Shown: positions 1 through 12,119 of the stretch, one piece after another
Numbering within the stretch: the first letter of the stretch is position 1
Layout of the letters: each line of letters starts with the position of its first letter
NCBI RefSeq assembly: GCF_947623445.1
Contig: NC_135243.1
Coordinates: forward strand, 622,501-686,500
DNA length: 64,000 nt
Origin: Clavelina lepadiformis
Taxonomy: Eukaryota; Chordata; Ascidiacea; Aplousobranchia; Clavelinidae
Reading direction: 5' to 3'
The notes under the pieces: model-generated
Seen by the model: only the letters and a program-made list of their open reading frames with translations
The model's database searches: none
Told to the model about the DNA's origin: nothing
Translations under genes and position numbers: made by a program

Positions 1-190
1 ACAAACTATGTCGCTAGCAATATATACATCGCGTTGTCACAACTAGTTCGCAACAATTTAACCGACTGAACATTTTAACCAGACCAACATTTTAACTGGA
101 ATCGGCGGCTGAAGAAATTTTCTTTTAAAAGTTTTGTGATACTTAAAGATATAAACATATGAGAACAATGAAGCAAATATCAAAATATTA
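1..190. repeat. Cluster spacer segment, duplicated at 14876-15057
   Basis: Nearly identical to 14876-15057, which lies in the spacer upstream of the intact WSCD gene. The match stops at about 190, where WSCD exon 6 sequence begins with no splice acceptor. I read position 190 as a rearrangement breakpoint that joined spacer DNA to the middle of a WSCD gene. No coding signal is seen in this stretch. Confidence 0.75.
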
Positions 191-194
191 CGAC

Positions 195-1166
195 GAACAA
201 GGTGAGTTGCGACCAAGCACACTGGAAAGTTTATCGAACATTTTCCGATGATGCAAGATGCGACAACATCCGACTCCTTCCTCCTGCGAATTACAACCAA
301 ACCGTACTCACTAGTTTTCCAGGATCTGGAAACACTTGGACTCGTCATCTTCTCGAAAGAGCTACTGGCATTTACACTGGAAGTGTTTATGGAGACAAAT
401 CATTATACAAATCCGGTATCAACAGTTTTTACTTTGTTATGTTGATGCAAAAAGACATTTTTTAATTTATTTTCGTTTTATAGGATTCCTGGCTGAACCA
501 CCCGAGATCTCGAAGGTCCGCAGTGTGGTTGTCAAAGATCACATGCTAGCCAACAACACAATGTCGTCATATCAGTCTGCAATTGTCATCATTCGAAATC
601 CGTACGATGCCATGATCGCCGACTTTAATCGACTTGAAGCCAAAGGAGATCACATTGGATTTGCAAAAGAAGAACGATTTCGGTCAAAAAGTAAACACAA
701 TCAATATTATTGGGCCTGGTGTTTCGGAAGACAATTTATACTTTTAACTCTTCTTTATGCAATGTTGATTGCCTTTGTTTCAGAATTCTACGGCCATTTC
801 GAGTTTATATTGCACTTATGGTTTGACTTGATTCGAAATGTGGTTACGAGTGGCAAACCATTCCTCTTAATCGAATTTGGAGAACTGGTCAACGATCCCA
901 TTGCTACAACACTGAAAATGGTCGAGTTCCTGCAGAAGCACACCGTGATATCACCAGACCATCTACAACAACGTATTCTCTGTCTCAGTCAACACCTGAA
1001 TGGAGAACATAAAAGAAAAAAACGTAAACTCACCATCGACCCATTTACCAAGGTTATGAAGCAGAAAGTTAATCACGATGTCGGTGAAGCAAGAAATTTA
1101 CTGAAAGAGCGAAGCGTTAATTTTTTGCTGCCAAAATATGAAAGTGTTTTGCAAGAGTTAGTGTAG
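195..1166 (+). pseudogene. WSCD-like sulfotransferase, 5'-truncated copy 1 (exons 6-8 only)
   Basis: Exons at about 195-415, 484-690 and 784-1166 match exons 6-8 of the complete copy at 18.9-23.2 kb, with conserved splice phases and no internal stop. They encode the sulfotransferase domain: the 5'-phosphosulfate loop SFPGSGNTW, the 3'-phosphate motif [15 protein letters not shown], and the DPFTKVM tail. The exons for the membrane anchor and both WSC domains are absent, and exon 6 has no acceptor. Spacer DNA (1-190) abuts it directly, so this is probably a 5'-truncated, non-functional copy, unless an upstream exon outside the window is spliced in an unusual way. Exon 6 resembles copy 2 more than copy 3. 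Exon 7 is distinct, with GDHIGFAKEERF closer to the usual WSCD pattern. One codon is missing near the C-terminus relative to copy 3. Confidence 0.75.
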
Positions 1167-1451
1167 ATGAAGAACTTGAATCAGTTGGAATTTGGTCAAA
1201 ATTTTATATTTTTGTTTTAACTTTACAGCTTAAAAGCGGGTAAATAATAAGTAAAATGATCAAGAAAAATGTTTATTAAAGTCAGTACATCTTTTGTGAA
1301 ATTGGGAATTATCATTTTGTCCTTCATCTAGTGATTTTGTGAATAAATTTGTTTAGGTTAATATTATTTTAATCTGCTTTGAAAGTTGCTTTCAAAGTCA
1401 AACTTTTGTCAAACGTTTGTATTTTATGGTTGAAATTGTATAATTTTATAA

Positions 1452-1565
1452 ATTAACGATATAATGCAACAAATTAACGATATAATGCAACAAATTTACA
1501 ACATAATGCAACAAATTAACAACATAATGCAACAAATTTACAACATAATGCAACAAATTAACAAT
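1452..1565. repeat. 21-bp minisatellite, about five units
   Basis: About five tandem units of roughly 21 bp containing the core ATAATGCAACAAATT, in the 3' flank of WSCD copy 1. The orthologous position in the duplicate (about 23466-23500) has only a single complete unit, so the array expanded or contracted after the duplication. Confidence 0.85.
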
Positions 1566-2488
1566 ACTGCTTTGGAGATTTTTATGATCTATTCACAAAA
1601 ATTTATCACTAACTCCTATTTTTATATGTAATCGTCATGTTATTCTAACTTTATGATGAGCGATTAATAATTTTGTAATACACCGTTCTTAAACCTTCAT
1701 AGTAATCTACTGTACAAAATTATATATCTCATGGCTTAGCTACTTTGTAGCATGATTAAAAAATAGACTAACATAGAAAATCTGATTTTCAATCAATCTT
1801 TTGAACCTTGAATCAAATTGTTTAAAACTGTTCTACCATGGACGATGATTTTCAAAAAGTCATAACTTCAATTTGACCGTTAAAGGTTGTGCAAATCATA
1901 TTACTTTAATACAAGTATTATCTTTATTACACTTTAATTAAATATTACATCATATTACACTTTGTTACGTAATTGAATACGATGGTATGAACAATTACTA
2001 AAAATGTACAAGAATTTCATCAAACTTTATTCCATACAAGCAAATTGCTAGGGATCGATGCTTAATTTGTCTATTTGTTCAAAATGCGTTTTATTGCAAA
2101 CGCAATGTTAAATTATCAAACATTTCATGCCACGAAGAAGTTGCATTGTAGGTTATGATAATTTGAAGCGATATTGTTACAGCAGAATGAAACAAATGTT
2201 ATACAAAATATCCATAAGTTTAAAGTAGTCGAAGCTTTAAAAATGCGGCTCACGAATACGTAGCTACTTTGCAGCAATGTTTCCAAGCATACAGGCATAT
2301 CTTTGCGCAGTGTACACTGTACAATATGGTATGTATAATGTCCAATACGCCATCTTAAAAGTTTAACCGCTGTTTTCCCTAAAATGGCTGACCTCTGTCC
2401 ATTCGATGCGGGTTTCCTTTACCATATAGCCATCACCTTGCATTATTGTCCACCATTTTAGTCGCGTTAAATAGGCATTAATAGCAAA

Positions 2489-5400
2489 TTAGGTTCGAGA
2501 AAACACAACAGCCATTGCCACTACACCTGCAATAACTAGCGTAGCGAACATGCATAACGTTAAGAGAATGACGAAACTGTTTCGGTCTGCTGCTTCTGCG
2601 ACCCGCTGCAAATTATTTTTTGGCTTCGATGTAGACGTTTCATCATTTCTTCCTTCTTCCGCGTAGCTTCTTTTCGTATGCTCAAGAGCTTTAGGATCAA
2701 GAACAGTGTAATCTTTCAGAGACACATTTTTCTCAACGTCCACCTCCGCTCCTCCTGCTCCTTTGCTCTTTTCATCCTCGGTGGAATTTGATCGACTCAA
2801 GCTCCGTTTTCCGTCCACTTGATGTGATTTGACTTCTTGTGCATCCATCGTTGGATCCATATTGGAGGAAGGAGTTGTTTGTTTTCTGACAAATTTTGTC
2901 GGACTTGTATAGATGTCACCTGACCCGCCCATGTAACGAACAACATCATCCGTTGGCTCTAAAGAGATCCGAGAGGATCCGACGCTCTCTTTTCCATCCT
3001 CCTCCGTATTTGCAAAACTCAGAGGAGACCGAGAGTCATCCGATCCAGAGATGCTGCAACGTTTGAGGTGAATCGGATGAGGCTTCGTCATGGAAGCGGC
3101 GTTGGAAGTGGAAGAGAAAGATGATGATCTTCTCGACAGCTCTGGCGCGTCACCTAGCGCTATTATTTCCACTTTCGGCCTCGATATTTCGCTTTCTTGA
3201 GCTTTAGAACAAAGAGGGATTATGACGTTGGAGTTTGGATGAGAAGAGCGGAGGGTGGTAGGCGTAGAGGAGGCAATCGCATCTGACACAATTACAAAGG
3301 ATCCATCGGGATCATCTTCAGGATAATCAATCATGACGTCATCGTAGCTCTTGTACGTGTTTGCTTTTTTCATGATGACGTCATTATCGCTTAGGTCGAG
3401 AATGCGGTTTTGTTCAGTGACATCGCTTGTCATAGAAGTGTTATTGGAAAGAGAAATTGTTTTGTAAGAAATTGTTTGGTAATCTTCCGTCGATTTGGCT
3501 GAGCAGTCTCTCATATCATTGCCGGTGGTCGAAGACGCGTCATAATAGACGTCATCCATGTAGCGGGTATGGTACATGACATCCGTGACGTCATGATTTT
3601 CAGCGTTATGGACGGGATGGTCGTCTTCGTCTTTTAAAGCGCTTGTGATTGGTGAAGTGTGGTCTAAATTGATTTTATCTGTAACAGAGATGTTTTATTG
3701 AAGACATCAATGAAACATTGTCACATCACAAAGCAAAGTTCTTGTTGCATGGTCGTACCGGTTAGATTAGGTTGGTTGGATGCGAACGTTTGACGGTCTT
3801 CTGCGTTTTCCACTTTAGACCTTGTAGTATCCCCAATGGGTAACAAGGCGACACTATCGACAACCACCATATCATTCATCTGCAGTACAAGATATGTCAT
3901 GTAAGTTTAGTCTTGCTCAAGTCTGTCATAATCCTTTCACAAGGTGCCTTTGTGAGAATTAAGCCTGGTGTGTCAACCAGTTAACAAAACTCTACAAACA
4001 CTCTCACTCTGTAAGAATGAAAGAGTTTAATCAACGCTTTGTTCTGTGGGCAAGACTAAACACGTGATTCTGTTTTTTTATTCAAACGTTATCTCTTCTG
4101 GAATTCATGAACCTTAAACTTTTATGAAGACTCAGAGTTTAATAATTAATTTTGTCGGTAAATAACAAGCCAAGTGTAGAAGTAACGAATGCTGAAGAAC
4201 AGCTAAAAACCAAAGCGTAAATAAACGTATTTTTGACAGAGTGAAGTGTCAGTGATAGATAGATGTCTATGTCTACATCTAGATGTTTATACGTCTATGA
4301 TTCAATGATACGATTACGTTTCATCGATGGCTCGTTCTTTACCTCCTCAGTCACAACCTTTTTCTCTTGGCATCCAGGGTTGTTTCCCTGAAAACAAAAA
4401 AACAGTTAATTTTCTGCAAGAGTGCGCACATGTTTGCAAATATTTCCTCGCCCTTTCGCGGCGCCGTAACAACCAGTTTTAAAGCAACGTAGTATGCGCC
4501 ACAGCAGGATAAATGATGTTTTTTCCATTTTATTGCCAAACTGACAATGCCGGCCTATTTCTGATGCTTAAAAAGCTACAAATAACGTTGATATTTTGCG
4601 ATGTCCTTTTCATCAGATGTCGCTTCGTACCTTTTCCAATTGATTTTGTGTTTTCTCTGAATCCAGTTGTTTCTTGATGCTTTTTCTGGCTTTGGCTACA
4701 AAATACAAAAAAAAATTGAACAAACGGTTTCTTTCGTAACAGTGACGAAACAATTAGGAATTAAAATTCTAATTTGCATCTAAACATGTCAATGCTTACC
4801 TAAAAGCAGACTATTATTTCGACAAAGTTTGGTGTTAAATGAATCTTCAAGTTTGTTCGGGTGGGAAGAGAACGCCTCGGATTTGTTTGCAGGATTTGCT
4901 TCTGAAACCGGTTTTGAATTCGTTTCAATATCATCGATTTTGTAACCCTAAGAATAATGCCAAAATAACGAAGATAAATGAACAGTTTCCTGGAAACCAT
5001 TTACTAAAATTACTTCTTGTGTGACCTTCGGCAAACAGCCGACCACAGAATATAATTGCATTAAAGAGGTACAAGCGATGCCAATGCCTACACACAGCTG
5101 GTAGAGACGTCATTGTTATAACAAAGCGTATAATTGTGATGATATTTCACGGTAAAACGATATGTTTAGATATAATGACGAGGTCTGCAATTTTTAGAAT
5201 CAAACCAGAAACACTTTTGAACAAATTTAAACCTGCGACATTCTTGATGACGTAATTTCCTCTTCCGGGTTTCTCTGGCCTTTTCTCGGCGAACTCAACT
5301 TAGCTCTGAGAAGAAAGAGTTTACGGTCATTCACACTTGAGCAGCATAATTATTTATTAATGCTGATAGTGTTGTGGTTATATACAGGCTGTACGGGCCA

Positions 5401-6479
5401 AAATAAGCCCAAGCTAAAGCAACGGATCCAAATTAATCTTATCAAAGTCATCGAAATTAAGCATTAAGCGATCCCAAGCTTTTGTCGTGACGTCACTGCA
5501 TGAACCATTAAGGGGGGTCGGGTTCGCGTTAGGAGACGCGTCTGTCAGCTTATTATACAACAAGAGGTTGTTTATATTATTACATCATAGAACAGGTATT
5601 AAACTTACAGGCAAATCTATTCCTCATGAGACCGCTTAAGAAATATGAATTTACATTGGGACAAACCTTTGTCACCACCAAATAGAACGATTCGGTTTAA
5701 TTGACGTAATTATCAAACTTGACGTAATTTTAAGTGGAAAGTCGGATTTTCGAAACCTGGTAGTTTTAGAATCACGCTTTCGACGAAAACATTTTACGAT
5801 ACTTGCAAAGGTTAAAGTAAAACTGTGACGATCAGGGAACTCGTCAATGAAAAACCGCAGAATGCGAAGTTGTAAGCACTTGTGGTATTCAATGATTTGT
5901 AAACTCACTCTTCCTGTTCAATCTCCTGCTTGATCATTTCGGGAGGTTCTATTCCGTATCTAAAGTAAAAATGACGAGCTTTGCAATTCCACTTCAATCA
6001 CAACCTTGGTCACGCATTATGACAAACAAGAGGAGTACATACGTCATAATGCTTGGTTTTATCTTACTTTGTGAAGATTTTTGAGAGATTTAGAAGACAA
6101 TTGAGAACTTGCTTTTCGTTTCTCTGCAGCACTTGAAAACGTAATTACAAAGACGATTAAAATTATGGCACCAACTCTACAGCGATCCTGCGCAATTGAA
6201 CAAACGATAACTCGGTAACTGGGACTCGAGCGATGAGAAATCATGGCTGAGTATAAGCCGTGGAAAGACATTCCTCATTCCGAGGATGAACATTATCATA
6301 CCATATCACTCTGCTTGTTTGTACGTGTTCTTGTACTCACATATATCTTCAGATTCGAAAAGCGTGATCCTTCTCACCCCGACCCGGCTGCAAAATGTCA
6401 AAAATTTCGAGATGTTGAGCCGTTTCTTAGCAACCATGCGAGCGTTATCGCGATCTTCTTTTACTTCATCGGCCTCCAG
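2489..6479 (-). pseudogene. GAS2-like CH-domain/tail-anchor gene, 5'-truncated copy A (exons 3-11)
   Basis: Nine exons on the minus strand: 6341-6479, 6068-6131, 5909-5959, 5233-5305, 4800-4947, 4631-4695, 4343-4387, 3759-3879 and 2489-3678. All join in phase without a stop and match exons 3-11 of copy B (24429-29989). The segment begins halfway through the CH domain (LEADEVKEDRDNARM...). It ends with a 362-aa Ser- and acid-rich stretch and a C-terminal membrane span (ILLTLCMFATLVIAGVVAM) followed by only four residues. Exons 1-2, with the start codon and the first half of the CH domain, are missing because the duplication ends 35 bp upstream of exon 3. It is therefore probably a recent truncated pseudogene. 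Open frames throughout reflect youth, or use of a new promoter and start, which I cannot exclude. Confidence 0.75.
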
Positions 6480-6599
6480 CTGGTTCCCAAAACAAATTAA
6501 ATTGTTTAAGTTAAAAATTTTCAATTTTAAAACTTGTTAAAAACTTTCAACTAAAACATTCTCTTTAAATTATATTTAAAATGTTCGATTGTTTAAGAA

Positions 6600-9225
6600 A
6601 GGGAATTTATCTATATGTATTGGTTATAATGGGTTTAGGAAGTTGAACTGGTGGCTAATTGGGATCAATAAATTACGTTGTTCGTCGACCTAATCTTTTT
6701 ACAAACCAAGGTGTTTGTTTGTTAAAGTTTTGTGTGCTGCTCAGCGCCTTACGAAGCGTTAATATGCACGAAGTCTTCCCACAGTTCTTTTGTATTAGCT
6801 GTTCATTTAATCGAGTGCAAAGTAGCCCAGGTTTACCGCGTTGTGCCTATGAAAACGGCGCCCACCAGCCAAGTTTAGAAAACAAGACATGTTCAAGATT
6901 TAAGGTTCAAATAAAGTTAGTTTTACAAAACAAATAAGCAGGTTTAACAAATTGTAGTCAAACTTAGTCAATTATAGGCTGCACACATGATATGGTATTT
7001 TTTATGTGTTGGTTAAGTCGCCATTTATGAGTTTGATTGTGACAGCATTATGGGTCTGCCATACATAGGTTGTGTCTATCATCTTCATTCTGCGATTAAG
7101 TATGGGTTTAGTAATTACAATCTATATTGTTTCCTTTTAGTGTGGTATTCGTTGGAATTTTTAAGGAAAAAGGAAAAAGGGTAACGGAAATACACGCTCT
7201 GTAGCAAGGACTCGAAAAGGTCTAAAACGGTTCGCTCCGTGGTAGAGAAGAAAATATCGCCCACTCTTTTCAGTCCAAAAATGACTAAGGTAGGCAGGCA
7301 TGAAGCACGACGTTGAAAACAGATAATCCACAGTCCCGCACAAATAAGGCAATATCAGTTCTTTAAAAAAAAGAAGTTGAGTTATTACGTCACATTTTTA
7401 ATATTAGTATATTAATATAATAGCCTATTATATGACCTGATAATATATGAATAAATTAATATAATATTAATTGAGCCATGACTTCATATTAAGACGTCTG
7501 GCTGGTCTTAAGCGAGCTCGAATTGTTGCAGAAAGGTTGTGGAATAGTGACATTATCAACATCTGAATTCTCAAGGAAACCAAGAAAGGAGAGGCCCACT
7601 GTTCAGAACTTGCTGTTTGTACTTTGCATGGAAACTTTTACAAAATCATCCGAAATTTTCCTCCAAAACCAACATTTCCTATTCTTGCAAGCAAACGTTT
7701 CCTGTTTAATATATGTAAGTTATTCTTATGTAGAAAACGTAGACTTCTGATTTAGCCAGGAGCTCCAAATATCAACGACCACAGCACAGAATTTACCTGT
7801 ACGATGAAAGCAAATTGGGAAAAATGAGCGCGCTAAGCTTAGTTTAATCAGACTGCGTTTGGTTTCACTTCATTCGTAATTGGTTTTAAGATTCATTTCA
7901 TTTTCCTTTTGTTTCTTGGCACTTTGTGCTCAGCGCTTAATATTGAGTCCCAACCAAAAAAAAAGCACTGTTTATCTTGAGGCCGCCATCCTCTAGACCA
8001 ATGGTCAGCAAACTTTTATTACGATGGCCCAAGTTTTCACTTCATTAGCAATAAAGGCCAAACGCTACAGGCGAAACATATTTAATGCAGTAAATATTAC
8101 CAGCTCTTTAATAATTTTAATGTCCTTTCTCATTTTGGCAGTAGACATTATTTTTTGAAGCTATTAGAATAAGTTCAGTAAAATTTTAATCTAGTGATGT
8201 GCTTTCCCCCGGTTTTAGCAATATACAGTAACCTGCAATTAACAGACAGTTAGCAAATGAAGATGCACTCGCATCGCTAATTCTTAGGAGTATTGCCTCC
8301 TTGAACCGGAAACGTGCATTCGTTTGTTCGAGCTAGGTTGAGGTTCCGCTAACGGCTAGATGAATATAGCAGTCAGTTGTTAAGAAAGTGAAGGATTAGC
8401 GTTATAAATGTGCATTCTCAATATGAAGTAACAATTAACGCTTTATGTGTGGGGGTTATTGGTTGTGTTTACCAGATGTTTGCCGTTTTGGTTGTGGTTA
8501 GTTACCTTTAGTTAAGATGGAAAAACATTCAGAAGTGGATTGCTAGCGCTCCAATTTAACTAGGCTAATAGACAAGAGCTCTGCAACTCTGAAACAAGAG
8601 CATCACTCAGCCCACATTTACAGGATTTACAGGTTACAGGATGCAATATGCGGCCCATTATATTTTGCTTGAAGGCCCACATTTAGGCCGCGGCCCACAG
8701 TTTTCCGACCATAGGTATAGCTCAAACCTAATGGAATTACAGTCGCTAATTTCAGTTTGCCGAGGCTACTTTCATTCTGTACATTCTGCTTCCAGTTCTA
8801 ACAGGTTTATTTTCGGTATTTACCCTTACGTCATCACTGTGCACTGATGTTGAGTTTTCGTGTAGATGTCGGTTGAATTTTTGGTTGGACGATTGGGTTC
8901 GCATCTTGTCTTATGATTAATGTAGCTCTAGGCTTCATGCATTCAATTCTTTGGTGGTCTCTTGTAATGCTGGATCCTATTATACCTTGAACGAGACTGA
9001 CGTAGATTTGATAGACTGCATTCGAAAACGAAATATTAGAGCCAAGATGCTATGACAATCTTCTTATCGGCAGAAATTTGTTGTTGATGTTTTACCCATC
9101 TTTTATATGCTATGACCAACCTAGAGAGCTAGTGATGTGTATAACATAATACTTGTGAAAATAGAGAGGAAGGGAGAGGAAGAGAGAGGAAGAGAGAGGA
9201 AGAGAGAAGAAGAGAGAGTTTAATA
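6600..9225. other. Duplicated intergenic spacer S, no gene recognised
   Basis: The parts 6620-7780 and 8690-9020 match 12915-14150 and 14150-14430 respectively. The middle (about 7785-8695) is missing from the second spacer, apparently by deletion between short CCACAG direct repeats. Around 8000-8715 there are ends resembling a non-autonomous hAT element (GGTCAGCAAACTTTT on the left, ACAGTTTTCCGACCAT on the right), but the flanking 8-mers do not match. Short open frames here show no conserved domain and differ between copies. I see no gene. Confidence 0.6.
9163..9219. repeat. GA-rich microsatellite upstream of WSCD copy 2
   Basis: Purine-only run of GGAAGAGAGA-type units about 140 bp upstream of the copy-2 start codon. 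The corresponding upstream blocks at 14.6-14.75 kb and 18.76 kb have only a short GAGAGGAAG stub, so the run expanded in this copy. Confidence 0.85.
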
Positions 9226-9360
9226 TTGTATGTTGCAAAAAAGCAGCGTAATTTGTTTTCAAACAAAATTTTATGCCCCTATAATAATAAGCTTATTTCT
9301 CTAATTAATTTTCAACCAATTGTAGATTTTCTAAGTTTGCCAGAAACGAAACAAACACAC

Positions 9361-11930
9361 ATGGCATCTAAACCTAGATGCTCGATGAAAAGGAATGTTA
9401 CGATGTTGAAATGTTGGAATGTTATGATGTTGAAATGTTGGAGCAGAAGAAAAGCTTTATCAATCATCTGCATTCTTGCCATGCTTGTATGGTACAAGGG
9501 TTACTCTGCGTTCATCGCAACATCACAAGACAGCATCTTATCAATGCACATTGAAAGAACAAATGAATTGACGTAATAATTCCTAATAGTTATATTAGAT
9601 GTATTGGCACTGCACCTAATTACTATTGATACACTGCACGGTTACTCAAACAATTAAAGATGAAGTCTTTTTATGTTTTTGCAGTGAATTGGAATTATAC
9701 CAAATGAAGACGAACTTTCATTGTGAAGGTAGCAAAAGATGAGAACACATACAGACAACATAAATACAAAAACAACAGCAATCAACTTGATGCTTGTTTG
9801 CGCTTGACATCATTGCTCACAACTACACATAAGCATTGAAAATGATTTAATATAAGCAAAACTTTACAATTTAATTTGGAAATTTTATGAGTGGCAAAAC
9901 ATCTTTGTTTAGGTCTTACATAAGAGCACATTTTAATATTTCGGAGTAAAACAAGTAATGAAACATCTTTTTAGTAAAAACTGTTGGTTGTTTTCAATGG
10001 AAAAAGTCGGATAAAGAACCCACTCTATCCTTAACAAAATTCAAACTTTTAACTCCTAGCTGGTGTTTTTCGTTTTGCTCGTCCAGGTAAAAGATAAAAT
10101 TCTAGATGGCCTAAGTCTGTTTTCTGGTCGCTAACGGGTTCGCTTAAATAGATTTGATTTTATATATCTGGAATCCTTTTCAATATTTATAAAGATCTGC
10201 AAACTACGCTGGTTTAAAATCCGGAGACACTTGCATTTGCGGACAGGAAGTGACGCAATTTGCCCAACTCCAGTACACAAATTGCCAAACTCCTTGCAGT
10301 GGAGGAACAGGAACATGTGGTGATGGCGACGCTGTTCAGGTTTTCAGAATCGTATCTCCGTGTTTTACAGGTGATTGAATTATTTCATTTTTTTTTTCTG
10401 GGAACTTGCTTTTACTGATTTTATTGCTGGACAATGCAAAATCAATATTTTATATTTTTATTTCGCATATCAAACATATTTAGGACATAGCATTCCCAAA
10501 TCTGTTGAAACACCAAGATGGTTGGGTTGCTTTAGCCCGATTTTCAAATTTGCTGTTGATAATAGCATCCACAGAAAAAACCTCACTGCAAGTGACTGCA
10601 TACTGTTCTGTAATATTCAGGAATTACCACTGGCAACTCTGGATGGCAGAAACTCATGCATGTGTGGTCGGTTTAATGAAAGGTCAATTTTACTTCTAGT
10701 ATTCAAATTACTTGAGATATATTCATTCTACTGCATTAGAGTAGATTGCTGTTGCTTAAGATAACGTTTCTGGAAAGAATATGCTGTCTTCTAATCTTTG
10801 CTCTTCCTCGGTGTATAAGATAATATTTGAAACTTAAAAATGTTTGGAAACTAACACCATGGAAAATACGCTTTGACTTTTTTGTTATACTCCTTTAGAT
10901 TTAATTTGACGAACAAGATAAATTGCACTCAACCACACTGGAAAGTTTATCGGACATTTTCCGAGGATGCAAGGTGCGACAACATCCGACTCCTTCCTCC
11001 TGCGAATTACAACCAAACCGTACTCACTAGTTTTCTAGGATCTGGAAACACTTGGACTCGTCATCTTCTCGAAAGAGCTACTGGCATTTACACTGGAAGT
11101 GTTTATGGAGACAAATTATTATAAAAATCCGTTATCAACAACTTTTACTTTGTCATGTTGATGCAAAAAGACATTTTTAAAATTATTTTCGCATGTTGTA
11201 GGATTCCTAGCTGAACCACCCGAGATCTCGAAGGTCTGCAGTGTGGTTGTCAAAGATCACATGCTAGCCAAAAACACAATGTCGTCATATCAGTCTGCAA
11301 TTCTCATCATTCGAAACCCGTACGATGCCATGATCGCCGACTTTAATCGATTTGCATCCGATGGACATCACACTGCAGTAGTGAGCGAAAAGCGATTTCA
11401 GTCAAAAGGTAAATACGTTGAAAGGGTCAGGACGCTATTTCGTCACAAAAAACTTATCAAAGTTTTAGGTTATGTCATTTGTCGGGACTTGTTGTAACGC
11501 CATTTCTTCATAACATTATTTCAAACTTTTTGCTTTATGTTTACGTCATGTCCGTTGTCATTCTGTTCTTAGAGTTCGACGCTCACTTCAAACGTATATC
11601 TCATGTATGGATCAATTTGATTCGAAATGTGGTTACGAGTGGAAAACCATTTATCATAATTGAATTTGGAGAACTGGTCAACGATCCCATTGCTGCAACA
11701 CTGAACATGGTCGAGTTCCTGCAGAAGCACACAGTGATATCACCAGACCATCTACATTCTACAGCAACGTATTCTCTGTCTCAGTCAACAACTGAATGGA
11801 GAACATAAAAGAAAAAAACGTAAACTCACCTTCGACCCATTTACCAAGTTGATGAAGGAGAAGTTAAATCGTGATATATCTTCATAGTTTAATCACAATC
11901 ACTATAGTTTAATCACAATATTGGTGAAGC
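9361..11930 (+). pseudogene. WSCD-like sulfotransferase copy 2, full-length but broken
   Basis: Exons 9361-9572, 9685-9728, 9975-10086, 10195-10370, 10484-10682, 10899 to about 11128, an exon 7 at about 11202-11407, and an exon 8 at about 11573 onward match all eight exons of copy 3. Exons 1-5 are intact: MASKPRCSMKRN start, signal-anchor at residues 30-50, WSC1 over exons 3-4 with the VGCF motif, and WSC2 beginning in exon 5 with WLGCFS. Exon 6 then has a stop just before its 3' end and a degraded donor (GTTATC in place of GTATCA), which cuts the protein before the 3'-phosphate-binding motif. The P-loop is also changed to SFLGSGNTW, replacing a conserved Pro. A 7-bp insertion in exon 8 shifts the frame before the conserved C-terminus. 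A secreted WSC-only product could still be made, but a working sulfotransferase could not. Confidence 0.8.
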
Positions 11931-12119
11931 AAAAAAAGATACTTAGATAAAGTATTGTGACTTATTTTGCTGCCGAAATACATAAAATGATTTTCGACAA
12001 AAAATCTAGCGTAATTAAAAAATTTGATTATGGACGAGTTTTTTATTTATATTTAATTTTAGCTATTTTTTGTTAATGTCTTAAGTATAAAGCATGTGCT
12101 TGTAGGAAAACACTCTCCC

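Larger units (their letters stand above)
195..6515. repeat. 6.3-kb segmental duplicate of about 22090-28470
   Basis: The block runs collinearly from WSCD exon 6, through the convergent 3' flanks, to just upstream of exon 3 of the CH-domain gene. By eye it differs from 22090-28470 by only a few per cent, apart from the WSCD exon 6-7 part, which looks mosaic. Both breakpoints fall inside genes (before WSCD exon 6 and in CH-gene intron 2), so both genes in this copy lack their 5' ends. The non-coding stretch 1167-2488 holds only the minisatellite and AT-rich 3' flank, including an AATAAA on the - strand at 2026-2031. Confidence 0.85.

Noticed and set aside
5026-5660. Two extra small exons (5026-5087 and 5609-5634) first considered for the CH-domain gene.
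   Set aside because: They are unnecessary once exon 5233-5305 is read from the CTCAG acceptor, and the first one does not keep phase in copy B.
6059-6271. Minus-strand frame with a hydrophobic stretch (GAIILIVFVITFSS) as an N-terminal membrane segment.
   Set aside because: It is the T-rich end of an intron read in the wrong frame; the real exon starts at 6131 after TTTTCAAG.
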